Shown here: positions 25,377 through 37,050 of the stretch, one piece after another
Position numbering within the stretch: position 1 is the first letter of the stretch
How the letters are laid out: each line of letters starts with the position of its first letter
From: Dasyornis broadbenti
Taxonomy: Eukaryota > Chordata > Aves > Passeriformes > Dasyornithidae
Direction: 5' to 3'
DNA: 64,000 bases
Assembly (NCBI GenBank): GCA_013397935.1
Contig: VZRN01000251.1
Location: 186,656 to 250,655, forward strand
The notes under the pieces: model-generated
The model's database searches: none
What the model saw: only the letters and a program-made list of their open reading frames with translations
What the model was told of the DNA's origin: nothing
Made by a program: the position numbers and the translations under genes

Positions 25377-25437
25377 AAGAACACCAGCAAGGGAGAAAAA
25401 CCAATTTAAGAACACCAGCAAGGGAGAAACACCAACT
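25377..25437 (+). repeat. Two-copy 31-base tandem duplication
   Basis: The word AAGAACACCAGCAAGGGAGA begins at 25377 and again at 25408, an exact period of 31 bases, and the remainder of each unit is nearly identical (aaaccaattt versus acaccaactt). It looks like a recent local slippage duplication in unique intronic sequence. Confidence 0.95.
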
Positions 25438-26603
25438 TCTGTCCTGAGCAGTCCTTGCTGGATGAAGTTTGACTTAGTCAGGAAGAACTTGCTGCTGCTT
25501 CGGAGATAATTAAACCCATCTTCCCTCGCCCGGCTGTTTGCACACGCACAATGATACCATTGTTCAGAGTCATGCAACACATATGCTGACATTAAAGTGT
25601 TTAATCTTGTAGTACAGTATTCCATTATTTTTTGGACATCTGTACATGATAGAAAGGGTACGTATTAAGGGATTTGTTGACAAAGAAATGGCTAATGCTG
25701 ATACATATGTGGACTGAAAGGATCTTTCCAAGTTGTTCTGCAGCAGGGAGGCTGCTGCTTCCCAGGCCTGAAGCTGGCACAGATGTGATATGCACTGCTG
25801 CTATTACCACTTTTCAATTTATAACAAGGAGTCAGTGTTTAGAAGAATTTTGGAAGCTCCCTGCTGGGTTTGTGGCTAGGTGGTCTTGCTGGCAACACCA
25901 CCTCCATGCTGAAAGCTGAAAAAATGAAGTGATGGCTAAAGGGAGAATATTAACTCCAGAGGGGATTTTTTCCCATTTTGAAGCAAAAATGCTTATCCCA
26001 GATCACTTTGCAGAGTGAGCACTAAAGAATTTCCAACCTCTGGGGCTGGGGATCAGGATTTATGGAGCCTGGTTTTCATCTTATTTGAAATTAGTCCATT
26101 AGTCCCGCTCTCCACCCAGGGATGGGGCAGGACTTTGCCCTGGCACACACTGAATTTACCATGCAAGAAACAGTTTATCGCCTTCTCCTCCCTCTACCTG
26201 GCTGTAAAATAGGTCCATGAGCAGGGAGCAGGTGGGTGCAGGCTCCCTTCTGCTGAGCTCTGCCTTGCCTCAGAGCAGCCCTTTCCGCAAAGGGCACGTG
26301 GGGACAAGGCATCAGGACAGGGCTCAGCAGACGAGCCCAGAGCCCCCCACACGTCTCGGGGTGCTGAGCCTGTGGTTCAAGGACAGACTCTGTTTGTAGG
26401 AGTGCCAGGATGGCAGCTCTCCCTGGTGATGGGATGCATTAATGAGTTATAGACAAACCACAGGCTATTTATCTCACAGACCAAAATCTAGGCTGTATTT
26501 GTTTTTCCCTAAGTTTCTCCAAAAGCCTGCACTAACTTCTGGATGACTTGGAGATCTGCAACTATTCCATTTAAAAGGCACTCCAAATACTGTTTTTATC
26601 TTT

Positions 26604-26619
26604 AAAAAAAAAAAAAAAA
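26604..26619 (+). repeat. A16 tract
   Basis: Sixteen consecutive A bases preceded by TTT. No SINE or pseudogene body is recognisable upstream. Confidence 0.9.
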
Positions 26620-26719
26620 TATCCCATCACACACCCCAGGACATTTGCTCTACTCCTTTTTTTAAGAACTCCCGATTTATATTCTTCAACTATTTCTTCA
26701 AACATTTCTGTAACTGCTG

Positions 26720-27240
26720 CTTTAGCTGCCTAATGTCAGCATGTAAATCATGAAGCCGAGAGAATGAAACAAATGAAAACCAATCACAGAACTTTGCATT
26801 CCCAAATTCTTGCCATTATAAATTTCCTGCCGCTGCCCCTGCAACTCTTGCTGTCAAGCACAATGAGGAGGGAAACATGTGCCTCCGCAGACTGCGGCCT
26901 GGCATGACATTATTGCAATCTTTATTATAGCCCCCTTTCCCTCAGAAAAATATAAGGACTGACCTTGCATTTCTTGCTCAATCAGGCGTCCTGCTGAGCC
27001 CAGTGGGCTCTTTCAGCTGCAGAGACTGCTGGATCCTTCCCCTAATTGGTTTCCTCCTTCTCGAACCTCAGCAGCATAAGGAGAAAAGGCCTATATTTCA
27101 TAAGTGCCATGGTTTTATCCACCAATTTAGAGACAAAGAAGTGCAATTTATAGAGGGAACATTTAATGCCTGTTAATTAGAATCCCATCGAGAGGTCTCG
27201 AATTCGGCATCCTGAAAATTTACGGCGCAGTTTCACAACC
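26720..27240. promoter_or_regulatory. Candidate conserved non-coding element, intron 1
   Basis: About 500 bases of unique sequence with ATGTAAATCATG, CCAATCA, TATTGCAATC, CCTAATTGG and TGTTAATTAG (TAATTA at 27174-27179). The block ends abruptly where GC-rich, low-complexity-like sequence begins near 27.24 kb. It is among the most enhancer-like blocks in intron 1 by eye. Conservation is not tested. Confidence 0.35.
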
Positions 27241-28519
27241 ACCACAAGCCCCGGGTCCAAGGGGTGGCCCTGGCCTCCCTCCCGCCGTGCTGGGAGGTCC
27301 CTGGTCCTCCTGCCATGCTGCTCTCGGGCACTGTGGGCAGCTGGGAGAGGATGGGATCCACCCAAAAGCTCATCTGGGGAAGGGAAAATTTTTTTCCAGT
27401 TGAATACGCTTCCCAAGGGAGCGGGGAGGGTGAGGCAGGAGATAGGAGTGGACCTTCCCTTTGAAAGCAGTAAGACACACAGAACGGAAGGGCTGGTGGG
27501 CCCCAGGTGGAGCTGGTCCCAGGGCAGCTGATTTCTGGGAATCTCCTGCTCTGCACTCCAGTGATGCAACAGAGCTTCTGAAGTTTTGGCTTCAATCTCA
27601 GGGGGTGGCGATGGAGGGAAATAAAGGTAAATTTTCTCAGAAAATTCGAATAATATTTTGCACTGCTGGGTGCAAACGTGTAGGTCAGAGTTCAGTTTGC
27701 TCTTTCGTGGAAACACTAAGGCCAAAGTGAATCTGCCGGCTCTTGGGACGAGGCAGGCACCTCTGAAGAAACAGCGCTTGTGTTCTGTAGCTCTGCAGCT
27801 GCGGGGGGGGGGAAAGCAGATAAAGACTTTCCTGCCCTCTAAACTCGCCGCACAGGTAGACCCTGAAAACCTGTTAGACCTTAGTGCCGGAGTGTGGCAG
27901 TCCTTTTTTGGCATCCAAATCTCTGAGGGGTTTGTCAGGCGACTGCTGATGGCTCGGCAGCAGCCTGGCTGAGAGGATGAGGCTTGAGGGGGTGTTGTCT
28001 TTTGGAATCTATTTTCCTTTGGCTTATCTTTCAGTCTCAGGAATTCAGGACCTTTAATCTATTTGAGATTAAAGTCCTTTACAAATCCCTTCTGGCCTTT
28101 TTTGGGAGTGAAGAAGTTACAGACACCCTACTGCACGTTCTCTGGTGCCTTTTTGCGTTGTCAAATGAGAAACAAGTCGATCTAATTGTTGTAAGCACTA
28201 CAATAAATGAGACAACTGCTCTCAAAGTGCCTCGTAAAAACAATTAGCGTATTATCAGGTGAAAGCATTAACAAGAAAATTTAAGTTTTTACTTGTTTAT
28301 GTATTCAAAATATGTTCTGAGTGCATCACCCTAATGTGCCAGGGAGGAAGAGCTATGAAATTACCAAAGCTTTCCCAGTTTGGCAACCTGAGCTCCGAAT
28401 CTATCCATCTGATGTTGACTTCATGAAAAAGATTTTTTTGCATCTTCAGAAAACAAGAGAGTAAAAATACCTAAGCAGGTAGATTGGCCTCCCATGGAAA
28501 CGACTGAAATTGCTGAAAA

Positions 28520-28560
28520 TATTTCTGTTGACTTCCCTGGAGTTTGGATTAGCTCTTTAA
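28520..28560. repeat. Ancient amniote repeat remnant (short)
   Basis: 'ctgttgacttccctggagtt' and 'tggatta' resemble the ATTGACTTCAATGGAGTTTGGATCA portion of the reptile repeat theme seen at 15.8 and 16.2 kb. It is short, so chance is possible. Confidence 0.3.
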
Positions 28561-29409
28561 TGCTTCATTAACCATTATTTTTTTAACACAGTCGTTCTTG
28601 GGGAAAATTCTTGCTGTGATTCACTGGTTCTTTGCTCAACACCCTGGGCTGGTGATTGACACTGTGCCACTGTGCTGGGTTCCAGGGCTGAGCTGGGATG
28701 TGTCGAGAGAAATAACAGCACTGCAAGCGATGCCTCAGCACAACGCTGGCCGTCACGTGTCAGGCCCTGCCTACCTGCAATCCCCGTTACAAACCCAGAG
28801 GCCCAACCAGAGTTTGCACAATTAGCTCAGGTGGGCTTTGCACTTGCCAGCAGTGATTTACAAAGGAGCTGAAAACAGTCGGGGTGCTGATTTCTAAGTC
28901 TCAACAGATTTTGCTGGGAAAGTGACCAAACATGGGATCAGTTTTAAGTTTCCCGGCTTTATGCTGTTGTGTCATTTGCTTTAGAAGTTTGGGCACCTGG
29001 GGTGCTCAATCAGGACCACGAGGTTTTCTGTCCAGCATTACTTTTGTAGATCTGGCCTCAACTGTACTGCTCCAAGTTCTCGATGTCAGCAGCTACACTT
29101 TTTCATCCCTGTATCCCAGTGTTTTCAAGTTCTGTATCTCCAGCACACGTCAGAACAAGCGCCCAGTATTTGTTGACATTTTGTCTCCAGTTTTCCCATA
29201 TTTTTGGATCTGATACCTGGCTACTTCACACCCGAGCACATGCATCCGTCCTGTTTTCTTTTAACCAGCCCTGTCGTTGCACAACTGTGTCCTGCCCCCT
29301 CTTGCATCACCACCAGGCCACAACAGAGGCTTGGAGAGACAAAGCACTTCAGAGAGCTGGGAGCCCTCTCAGTATCAGATAGTGCAGCGCTGAGATCCTG
29401 CACAGATAG

Positions 29410-29442
29410 GCAAGGCCAGACTTTCAAAGGTGCTGATCTGAC
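29410..29442. repeat. Ancient amniote repeat remnant (short)
   Basis: 'ggccagactttcaaaggtgc' followed by 'tgatctg' resembles the GGCCAGATTTTCAAAGGTGCTGA word common in turtle and crocodile repeats. It is a fragment only. Confidence 0.35.
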
Positions 29443-32063
29443 TTGCATGTTTGTGACAGGTGTGGCCAAGCTACTGATAACCGCCAGCCTGAGATATTGC
29501 TTGCTCTGGCTGCGTCACCTTGACTGGCCCCCACCATTTCTGGTGTCTTGCTTATTTTCTCATGCATCTGTTGTCCTGCTCCATCCCACAACTCACAGCT
29601 CCCATCGTCTCCACCTTTCCCCGCCCAAAGGTCCATGCCAGAGGGAGTGTCTGATGATCCTCACCCACCGCAGCTCCAATTAACTGCCACACTCACCATG
29701 CCAAGAGTTATTTTACACCAGCAAATTTTAAGCCGTGTGTTAAATTAGGTCAGAATTTGTCTGCAGTGGTTTTGCCTCCAAAATGCGATACCACTTCTAA
29801 AGATGAGGAGAGGCTCATGTTTACACATGCATTGCCTGTGAGTGACTTTGGATTGTTTTTTAAGGAGAGGAAATCCACTGTTTTCCCACAGTTAAGGCAC
29901 ACAGTCTGTTTCATAGCAGAATTATTTTTCAAGGGTGTTCTTCCTTTTCCTATTTTACAACCTTTGATTGCACATCCAGAGCTTTGGCTTCCTCTCCAAG
30001 CAGCTGCCTTGCCAAGGCATTTGAATTGTGAGCTGGAATTTCCAGTGTTTGAAATTAGCATCTGGGCTAAAACCATTCACCAAAGTCTTTGGGTAGTAGA
30101 TTTGTAAGAACTCTGAGCCGGGGATGAACATGAGTTGAAGTTCTGTGGGCAAGAGAGCTCTGAAGCTTATCCAGAAAATATTCGAAATGCTTGATGTTTT
30201 TTAAGGCAGCATTTAACTTTAATTGAACATTAATGGCTGTCAAGCAGCTGAGACTGAGTCCTTCAAGAATGACCAAAAAGTTCTTGTGGTTTGTTGTGTC
30301 AATAGGGATCATGGATTTTATAAATCTAATGGAGAAACTCCAGTCACATTCAGAGAGCTGAAGCAATTCTCTTGACTGTTTCAGTGAACACTTAAAATAC
30401 CACTATTCCCCCCTGCCTTTTTTTAAGCACTCCCCCCACTCTCCCCCTTCCAGTTCCTCAGGTAATTAACTGGAAATGACCCAGTTGCAGCATTGTCAAA
30501 GGTCTAACACCCATCAAACCCAGGAAACTCAGACTCCTTGAATGTTCCCCTGCTTACCCCGTGCTGTTGTGCTTAAGGTATTACAGGGGGCTACAAAAAG
30601 TGCTTGATCAGATATACTGTACCATATGTTCCCAAATACCAGCACACAGCAGCATGACTTAGGGATAGGATTTCAGCCTTCATAATGAAGAGTCTTGCTT
30701 TTATGAGCTCGAGTCAGACCCTTAACGTTATTTTAACATAGATTTTGGTGTTTAATTATGTAATAAGATTTACTGCAGTCATCTAACAGATGTTGATTCA
30801 GGGTCAGTGTTTCTCATAAATTAGTTCTGAAAGGATTTGTTACTTATGGGTCAGCAGATAGGTCCAGAGTGCAAAGAAAAAGGGGAAAAACAATAAACAC
30901 TGAGTTGAAGGGTTTCTTGGGATTCTTTCTTCAGTTACATATCCACATATTTTCATGATCTTAATGACTATAGCCACAGGAATGTTTGCTTTAACACTAA
31001 AGATGGCTCAGGCCAAAACCCTATATCCAAACATCTGCAAAGCATGGGAAAGTTCAAACTTTGGGGCTCTTTATTTTATGACCCTGGCTGTTAATTTTTC
31101 ATTCTAACACGACACATTTTTGCTAGGGCTCAGCAGTGGGAATTGCTGTGAACTTTAGCAGCACCCCAAAAAGTTTCATCTCCATGTGCTTGTTGTCAGA
31201 CCTTGTGTATAAAGGGCAGCTAAAGGCCAGTGTTGGTTGATGCAGTTGTCATCACACATGTACTGAAAAACTGCACCCACCTTCCCCTGGAAATTCAGCT
31301 TTCCCATGTCTTTGGAAGCAAATCATACTTGTGCATCCTACGGCTAACAGCTACAAATGAACCCACACAGCATTATATTCATTACTCTACAGTTGCGGTT
31401 AAAGGAGCGATTCCATGTTAAAGTATTTTTTCCTTCCCTGTATAATTTAGGTGCAGACAAATTCCTTTAAAACTGAAATCATGCTCTTTATGTCTCATTC
31501 TATTAGGAGTACTTTGGAGGAAAGGGATTGAGGCACATTCAAAATAGTGTTGGTCACAGGTCCAGGGCAGTTTTAGCCTGCCAACTCTTTTACAAACACT
31601 GGTGAATATTCACAATATTCCCCCACATCAGGGCATGAGACACTAACTGGTGTCCCTGAGATGTTTTACTAGAGGTGCAATAGAGACTGTTCAAGCTATA
31701 AAACCATTTGCTGAACTTAATCACCTTTGTCTTGGAAAGTTTAGAGGTTTCATACCTAAAAAACTCCTCTAAGATGAATCCCAGCCATGAGTAAGAGCTC
31801 TGAAGCATTTCCCTGAACAGCAATCACACAGTGGCAAACTGGACTCCTCACAGAAGGGATGTGAGAGAGGAGGAAGAGTCCATGGCCAGCGGCTGAAGCT
31901 CGGCCAGCAAAGCTGCTCTGAAGCTGCTCCATGCTTGGACACAGCCCCGTTCCCAGAGCCTCCCCACGCTCTGCCCCTGCCACGGGGGACACCCTGGCCA
32001 GTGCTGATCTTCGTTTGTACCATGCAGCGCTGTCAGTTTAGACAGCACTTTCCAGACTCGGGC

Positions 32064-32150
32064 TTGAAACTCCTCTTTTTCAGGAATAATTCCCTTTAAG
32101 TCAATGGATTTACACAATGGATTTGCTGCTGCCAGAAGAAAATCAGGCCT
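32064..32150. repeat. Ancient amniote repeat remnant
   Basis: 'gaaactcc', 'ccctttaagtcaatggattt', 'acacaatgg' and 'aaaatcaggcc' occur in the order expected of the AAGTCAATGG / ATTTACAC / AATCAGGCC reptile repeat theme. It lies just upstream of a MIR SINE and could have been joined with it by chance. Confidence 0.45.
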
Positions 32151-32217
32151 GTAGAAAGACACACATTCTTTGCCAAGGAAATCTCAGAGCTAACTACTTG
32201 AATTGTGCAGTCAAGCT

Positions 32218-32362
32218 GCAGAGAGGTCAAGTGGACAGACGACAGGACTGGGACATATAGGAAGTCCCTGGTTCAAACCTCAGCTCTTAAAATGTCATGC
32301 GTTGTGACCTTGGGCGAGTCAGTTCATCCCCTTATACCTCCGTTTCCCCCTTTTCCTTTGTC
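32218..32362 (+). repeat. MIR SINE (tRNA-derived)
   Basis: The element starts with 'agtggacaga', passes through a tRNA B-box-like GGTTCAAACCTC (32271 region), then 'cagctctta', then the diagnostic TTGTGACCTTGGGCGAGTCA and finally 'cctccgtttccccc'. This is the full order of the mammalian-wide interspersed repeat core, which is known to be shared by amniotes. The A box is degraded and no functional tRNA fold is present. Confidence 0.8.
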
Positions 32363-33241
32363 TGACTTGTCTATTTAATTTGGAATTTGTTCCAAGAAGG
32401 GTGCTTTGCCTCATGTGTCGGGCTGGGGCACTGACACCTCGCTTCCCCCTTGCTGGAGGACTGGCTTGAAGTCTTTGTTTCCTCCCAGAGCTGACCCCCT
32501 GCTTCCGTGTCCACAAGCAGGGTTACACGAGACCATCAGCTGTCCATCAGGGGACAGGCAGAGCTGTCACCCTGCGGGTAACACACATCCAACCACCAGC
32601 CTGGGAGGATCTGGCACTTGTTATTTCACAGTCAGGGTTGGGAGGTGGAAGAAGGTCCTCACTTTGAACATGTGCTTCACAGCCCTGATCACTAAAGATC
32701 CTTTAAAATGAAAGCTTTGACCCCACGGAGCGGAGCCGTGGGCTTGTGATGAGTTCAGCTGGCACCAAATGTGGGTCACTGGCACGAAAAGCCTGCAGGG
32801 CTGGAATTTGTATCTATAACGTGTGGGTATGTGTGGGTGTTTGTGTGACTGTCAGAAGCAGAGCCAGGCCAAGAACCAGCACTCCTGAAAAGCCCCATCT
32901 GTTTGTCTCAGCTCCTTCCCACAGCGGCTCAGTCGTTATCGGTGGCAAATGTCCAGAGTCACTTGTCAAGCACAAAGCTGCCAAAAATCATTAAAACACA
33001 ATGGCCCCCTGTGCCAGCCAGCTGTGAAACTGTTCCAAAGGGAGCCTGATAAACACATATATGCTTATAATAGCCCAGATAGGGGCAGGTATTTCCTATG
33101 TGCTTTAATGAACTGGGCAACTCGTGAGATGCTGCAATCAGATATTCCTGCCCTTTTCTGTTGTGGCAACTCGCGAGCGTGTTTGCTGGCGAGGGGAAAG
33201 GGAACAAAGCAGGTGGCTAATGGGCTGTTTTTCTGTTTCAG

Positions 33242-33434
33242 TGGAGCATGACAGAGAGTTTCACCATCAGCGCTGCCACTACCGAGAGTTCAGGTTTGAT
33301 CTCTCCCGAATCCCAGAGGGGGAAGCGGTGACGGCGGCCGAGTTCAGGATATACAAGGATTACATCCGCGAGCGCTTCGACAACGAAACCTTCCAGATCA
33401 GCGTCTACCAGGTCCTGCAGGAGCACCCGGGGAG
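33242..33434 (+). CDS. BMP7: BMP7 exon 2: prodomain
   Basis: 193 bases, phase 1 in and phase 2 out, between a strong TTTCTGTTTCAG acceptor and a GTGAGT donor. The first two bases complete the Val codon from exon 1. The translation includes EHDREF, YREFRFDLSRIPEGEAVTAA, EFRIYKDYIRERFDNETFQI and SVYQVLQEHPG, and the last two bases start an Arg codon finished by exon 3. The DNETF segment carries an N-glycosylation sequon. In the TGF-beta propeptide fold this part contributes to the arm domain. One codon (33274-33276, TGC) encodes Cys in a His-rich stretch where I recall Tyr in human BMP7. The IYKDYIRERFDNETF signature separates BMP7 from BMP5 and BMP6. Confidence 0.98.
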
Positions 33435-33789
33435 GTGAGTGACCCGCAGGGACACCCTGGGGAAAGCGCAAGCGCAGTTTGTGCCTCCAGGGAGTTACCT
33501 GCAGTGCTTTTAGAAGCCTTGGTGCCATCAGCAGGGGTGGCTGGGTTTGGCATCGCGGCTGTGCGGGAATCTGAGCCCGTGCTGCTGCAGGCACACAGCT
33601 CCTGTGTCTGGTGACACGGGAGAGGTGCCCTGGGAGCATCCCCGGGCCCCAGGGAGCATCCCCAGCGCTCCTGCTCTGGCCTCTGGGAGCGCTCAGTAGC
33701 CTGGCCATGAGCTAGAAAAACAGTCCCAAACCAGGATTATTTCAAGATTTCTGGAACTACTGCTCCCTTCCTCCTGCCTCTGATGGATC

Positions 33790-34330
33790 CTGAGGTGGCA
33801 AATGCTTCCTTTGGAATTGTAGCTTAATTACTAGCCCTTATTATCAAAGGCATTCGAGCTCCCTAATTAACAAAGACAGATGACACCATGCTTTTTATAT
33901 TGACTGATTGTTTTGCATGTGCAAAACTACAAGATGAGCTATTAAATCCATTCCAAGCAATTATTAATGTATGCCAAGCTCCCTGACAAATCCTCCAGGG
34001 AACTTGAATAAGAACATATGTTCAATTTTCTCATCTGGTTTTAGTTCTAATTAATCAGCAATCCCAAACCACTTATCAAAGGCACTTAGTTTCATTTGCA
34101 CATATTTCTTTTACATACAAATCCTACCAAAAGTGAGATTGCATTTATTTATGTGAAAAGTATTTACGGTCACATTCTAGTCAGAAGTTATTCTTTAGGA
34201 CTACTAAATACAGGCTAATAATACTACAGTCCTAATTTAGGTTTATGAAAAGAGAAACACTAGGGATTTAAAAAGTGAAAAGTCCAAAATGGTAAGAAAA
34301 AAGTGTAATCAGGGCTCTGGCTTTATAGTT
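33790..34330. promoter_or_regulatory. Candidate enhancer with paired TCF/LEF words and TAATTA cores, intron 2
   Basis: The 12-base word TTATCAAAGGCA occurs twice (33841-33852 and 34073-34084), 232 bases apart; its ATCAAAG core fits TCF/LEF binding. Three TAATTA homeodomain cores lie within the same block (33825-33830, 33864-33869, 34048-34053). The block begins about 350 bases after exon 2, is AT-rich and repeat-free, and contrasts with GC-rich flanks. Wnt and homeodomain control of a BMP gene is biologically reasonable, but enhancer activity is inference. Confidence 0.45.
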
Positions 34331-36984
34331 TCATAAGAGCTAATAAAAATGCAGAAAAAATTGAAATATGTCAGGAAACCATGTCAACTTTTTCATGGTG
34401 AGAATTTCTACCGGCTTTGCTGTATGGTAAAAATACTTAACCACTGGCATGTTTTCTTCTACATCTGAAATTCTAATTTTATAGAAATAACGGTTCCCCT
34501 GGCATTTCTAACAATGCAACTATTTGCAATGTTTGGGGACTGTGCTAAAATTAATCTATTTTCATCAAACAGTGATAGCTCAAACTCTGCCAGAACTGTG
34601 CACGGGACCCATTAGCTGTCCTGCTAACCACAAGCATTTCAGTTTATTCCCTCTTAGGCCCATCCAGAGGCAGCAGCCTCCCTTTGCTGTATTTCTTGAG
34701 GAGATTATTTAGGTACAAGCCTGCAGGGATGCCTTTCACTCTCGGGAAGAGCAGGAACAGGAGATGTGTTGGCAGAGGAAGAGGCACTAACCTGTGTGCC
34801 AGGGCACCGGGGAATTGCCAGAAACCTGCTCTTGAGTAAATGACCTTCCTCATCTGATGCCAGGGAAGTTCTCCCTCAGATCCTGATGAGTGAGGTGGCC
34901 ACTGGGAATCTTGCAGGCAGAGTCAGAACGAGATCTGATATCCTAATTTTACAATGGCGCATCCACAGGTTTGCTACAACTTTGTTTAGAGAGGATGGCA
35001 AGGCGCAGCTGGGGATAGTTGTGTGGGGAGCAGCAAATGTTCCTTCAAACTGTCTCCCCAACTGATTCCTCTTCCTAAAGGGGGAAAAAAGTCTGTGCAA
35101 AGGGCAGGCATGTACATGAACCATTGTCTGGAAGAGGTGAGGAATCTTGCTAATTATACAGATGTTCCAGCCACAAGATTAGATGCAATTTTACTGCATC
35201 ACATTCACCACAGGAACACTGTTTTTAATGAGTGTTCATGCATATTCCCCTTTTGCATACATTTTGGCACAGACTGCCGTGAATTTTGAACAGTCTGTCC
35301 TGAAAAAATATTCCTGTCGGTTTGGATTGACCAAAGGTAAAAATATTGTCGCTAACATTTGTAAAAATATTTGCTCTTTTTCTGCATTTTTCCACTGACA
35401 TTTTCCACCCGGCTCTGTCACGGCCCAGCCATCCAAGTCAGTGTGTCATTGGGCAAGTGGAGAAAGAAAACAAACTCTCTCCAGTGCTGATCAAAAAACA
35501 CCCATTCACTTTGATGCTTCCTTGGCTGTTTGTCTCATCCTGAGCCACTGGAAAGTCAGCCCCATCTGACGTTGTTAGCAACAAGAGCAAAACAAAGCCA
35601 AACCCTCCGCCCCACGCAGGCAGGGAAACCTCTGCTGCCTTTGGGTTTCCTTCTCCTGGAGCCGACACGAGAGCTCTGCTGCAATTGCCTTTTGAGACCT
35701 GACACACGCGGGCTTCTCCAGGCTGGTGCTGCTCCTGCTCCTGGGCCGTGCCCACGGCACAGCAGCTCCTGCCAGGCTCCCGGGGCAGCTCAGCATCATC
35801 TCCTGCACAGCAGGGAACAGGACAACTTCCAGAGCCACTGAACAGCACAGGGCAAGCTGGAAAGCCCAGGCTGAGGGTGATTGGAGAGATTTTCCTCTGA
35901 GGAGATAAGGGGATATGCTGGAGGCGGGATTTTCAGTTGAACCACAGATGAGCCTCCAGTTTGGAGGGTGTGATGGTGCCCTCAGTTCACATAAACCAGA
36001 GGTATGAGCACTTCAAGGTAATGAGTACACGAGTTCAGACAGGTTGGAGGTATCTAAGCAGCAACATCTCTGGTCTGCACTTCGTTGTCAGTCAAAAACA
36101 CAGGCTTAGGTGTTTCCAGAGCAAGAGCTGCACCCCCAGCAGAGTGTTCCTGAAATCCTGCCCCTCAACAGCACAAATGTTTGAAGGGTAGAAGCTCTGC
36201 GCCATCCACCTGCTCAACCTAACAACCCTGGCAGGAAAAATGAGAGCCCAGTCCTGTCCTTTGCAGCAGATGAGATGCCACTTGGACTTTGACAGTAGAA
36301 ATTACATCTCTGTTGGACTGAAGATATTATTACAGGTGTTTGTAGGAAGTCAGGCAAAATGATCAAATATTCTTTCTGACTTTTCCAAATCTCTCATTGC
36401 AAGGCAATTAGCAACGTCTCCTTCATAGAAAGGAATGCACTGCATTCCTCAGGCACAAAGCATCAGTTATTCACTTTAGGCAAACAAGTACATTCATGAA
36501 CAAAAATGTCCCAAATATCATAAACACTGCAAACAGCTGATGTTTCGACTGGTGTAACATGTCTCAAAGCTTTCGAGTGCATAGCTCAAAGTCCAGTGAC
36601 TCATGTCCAGCTTCTGCTTGGGCTTCATGGCTCACTCACCAACAGCCTGGGAATGGGACCGGCACGAGAAGGGTGAGAGCAGCAGGACACCCCGTCCATG
36701 TTTGTGGTGACAAACCCTTCTCAGTGGGAGCTGAAGGTGGCCATTGGGGTGCCAGGTGCTGCTCAAGTCTCCCTCCTGGAAAAGGAGGGAAAACAAAGCA
36801 GAACCCAGTGCTCAGCCAGGACATTACCCTCAGTTTATTAACCTGAAGCTGCAGGAAAAATGCAGACTGTAGAGCTGCCCTAAACCTCAGAGCTTGATCC
36901 TGCCCTTCTGTCCGCACCTTTTGAAGCTGAAATACCTCATCCCAGAGTTACATCTCCTATTTCGTTGGACCCAGCACTTGCACT

Positions 36985-37050
36985 GCAGAGTGAATCCCAA
37001 TCCCTTTGAAGTCGATGGGAGTTTTGTTACTGGAGAGAATAAAACCAGGT
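36985..37050. repeat. Ancient amniote repeat remnant
   Basis: Read on the minus strand the block contains CAAAACTCCCATCGACTTCA followed by AAGGGATTGGGATTCAC. This is close to the CAAAACTCCCATTGACTTCA / ATGGGGCCAGGATTTCAC text that is extremely common in turtle and crocodile genomes. It is the clearest copy of that theme in the window. Confidence 0.6.

Larger units (their letters stand above)
9824..33241 (+). other. BMP7: BMP7 intron 1 (23.4 kb)
   Basis: The donor GTGAGT is at 9824 and the acceptor is a T-rich tract ending TTTCAG at 33241; phase 1. A long first intron is typical of BMP7 and the usual place for enhancers. It contains no recognisable exon of another gene. Blocks that look conserved (listed separately) alternate with GC-rich unique sequence, a TG microsatellite, a 31-base tandem duplication, a MIR SINE and several remnants of an ancient amniote repeat. 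Confidence 0.95.

Noticed and set aside
27177..27914. A 245-codon minus-strand open frame as a real gene
   Set aside because: It overlaps a block that looks like regulatory DNA, has no recognisable domain, and sits in stop-poor GC-rich sequence.
32262..32285. A tRNA gene, because of the GGTTCAAACC B-box word
   Set aside because: No cloverleaf can be formed, the A box is degraded, and the following CCTTGGGCGAGTCA core identifies a MIR SINE.
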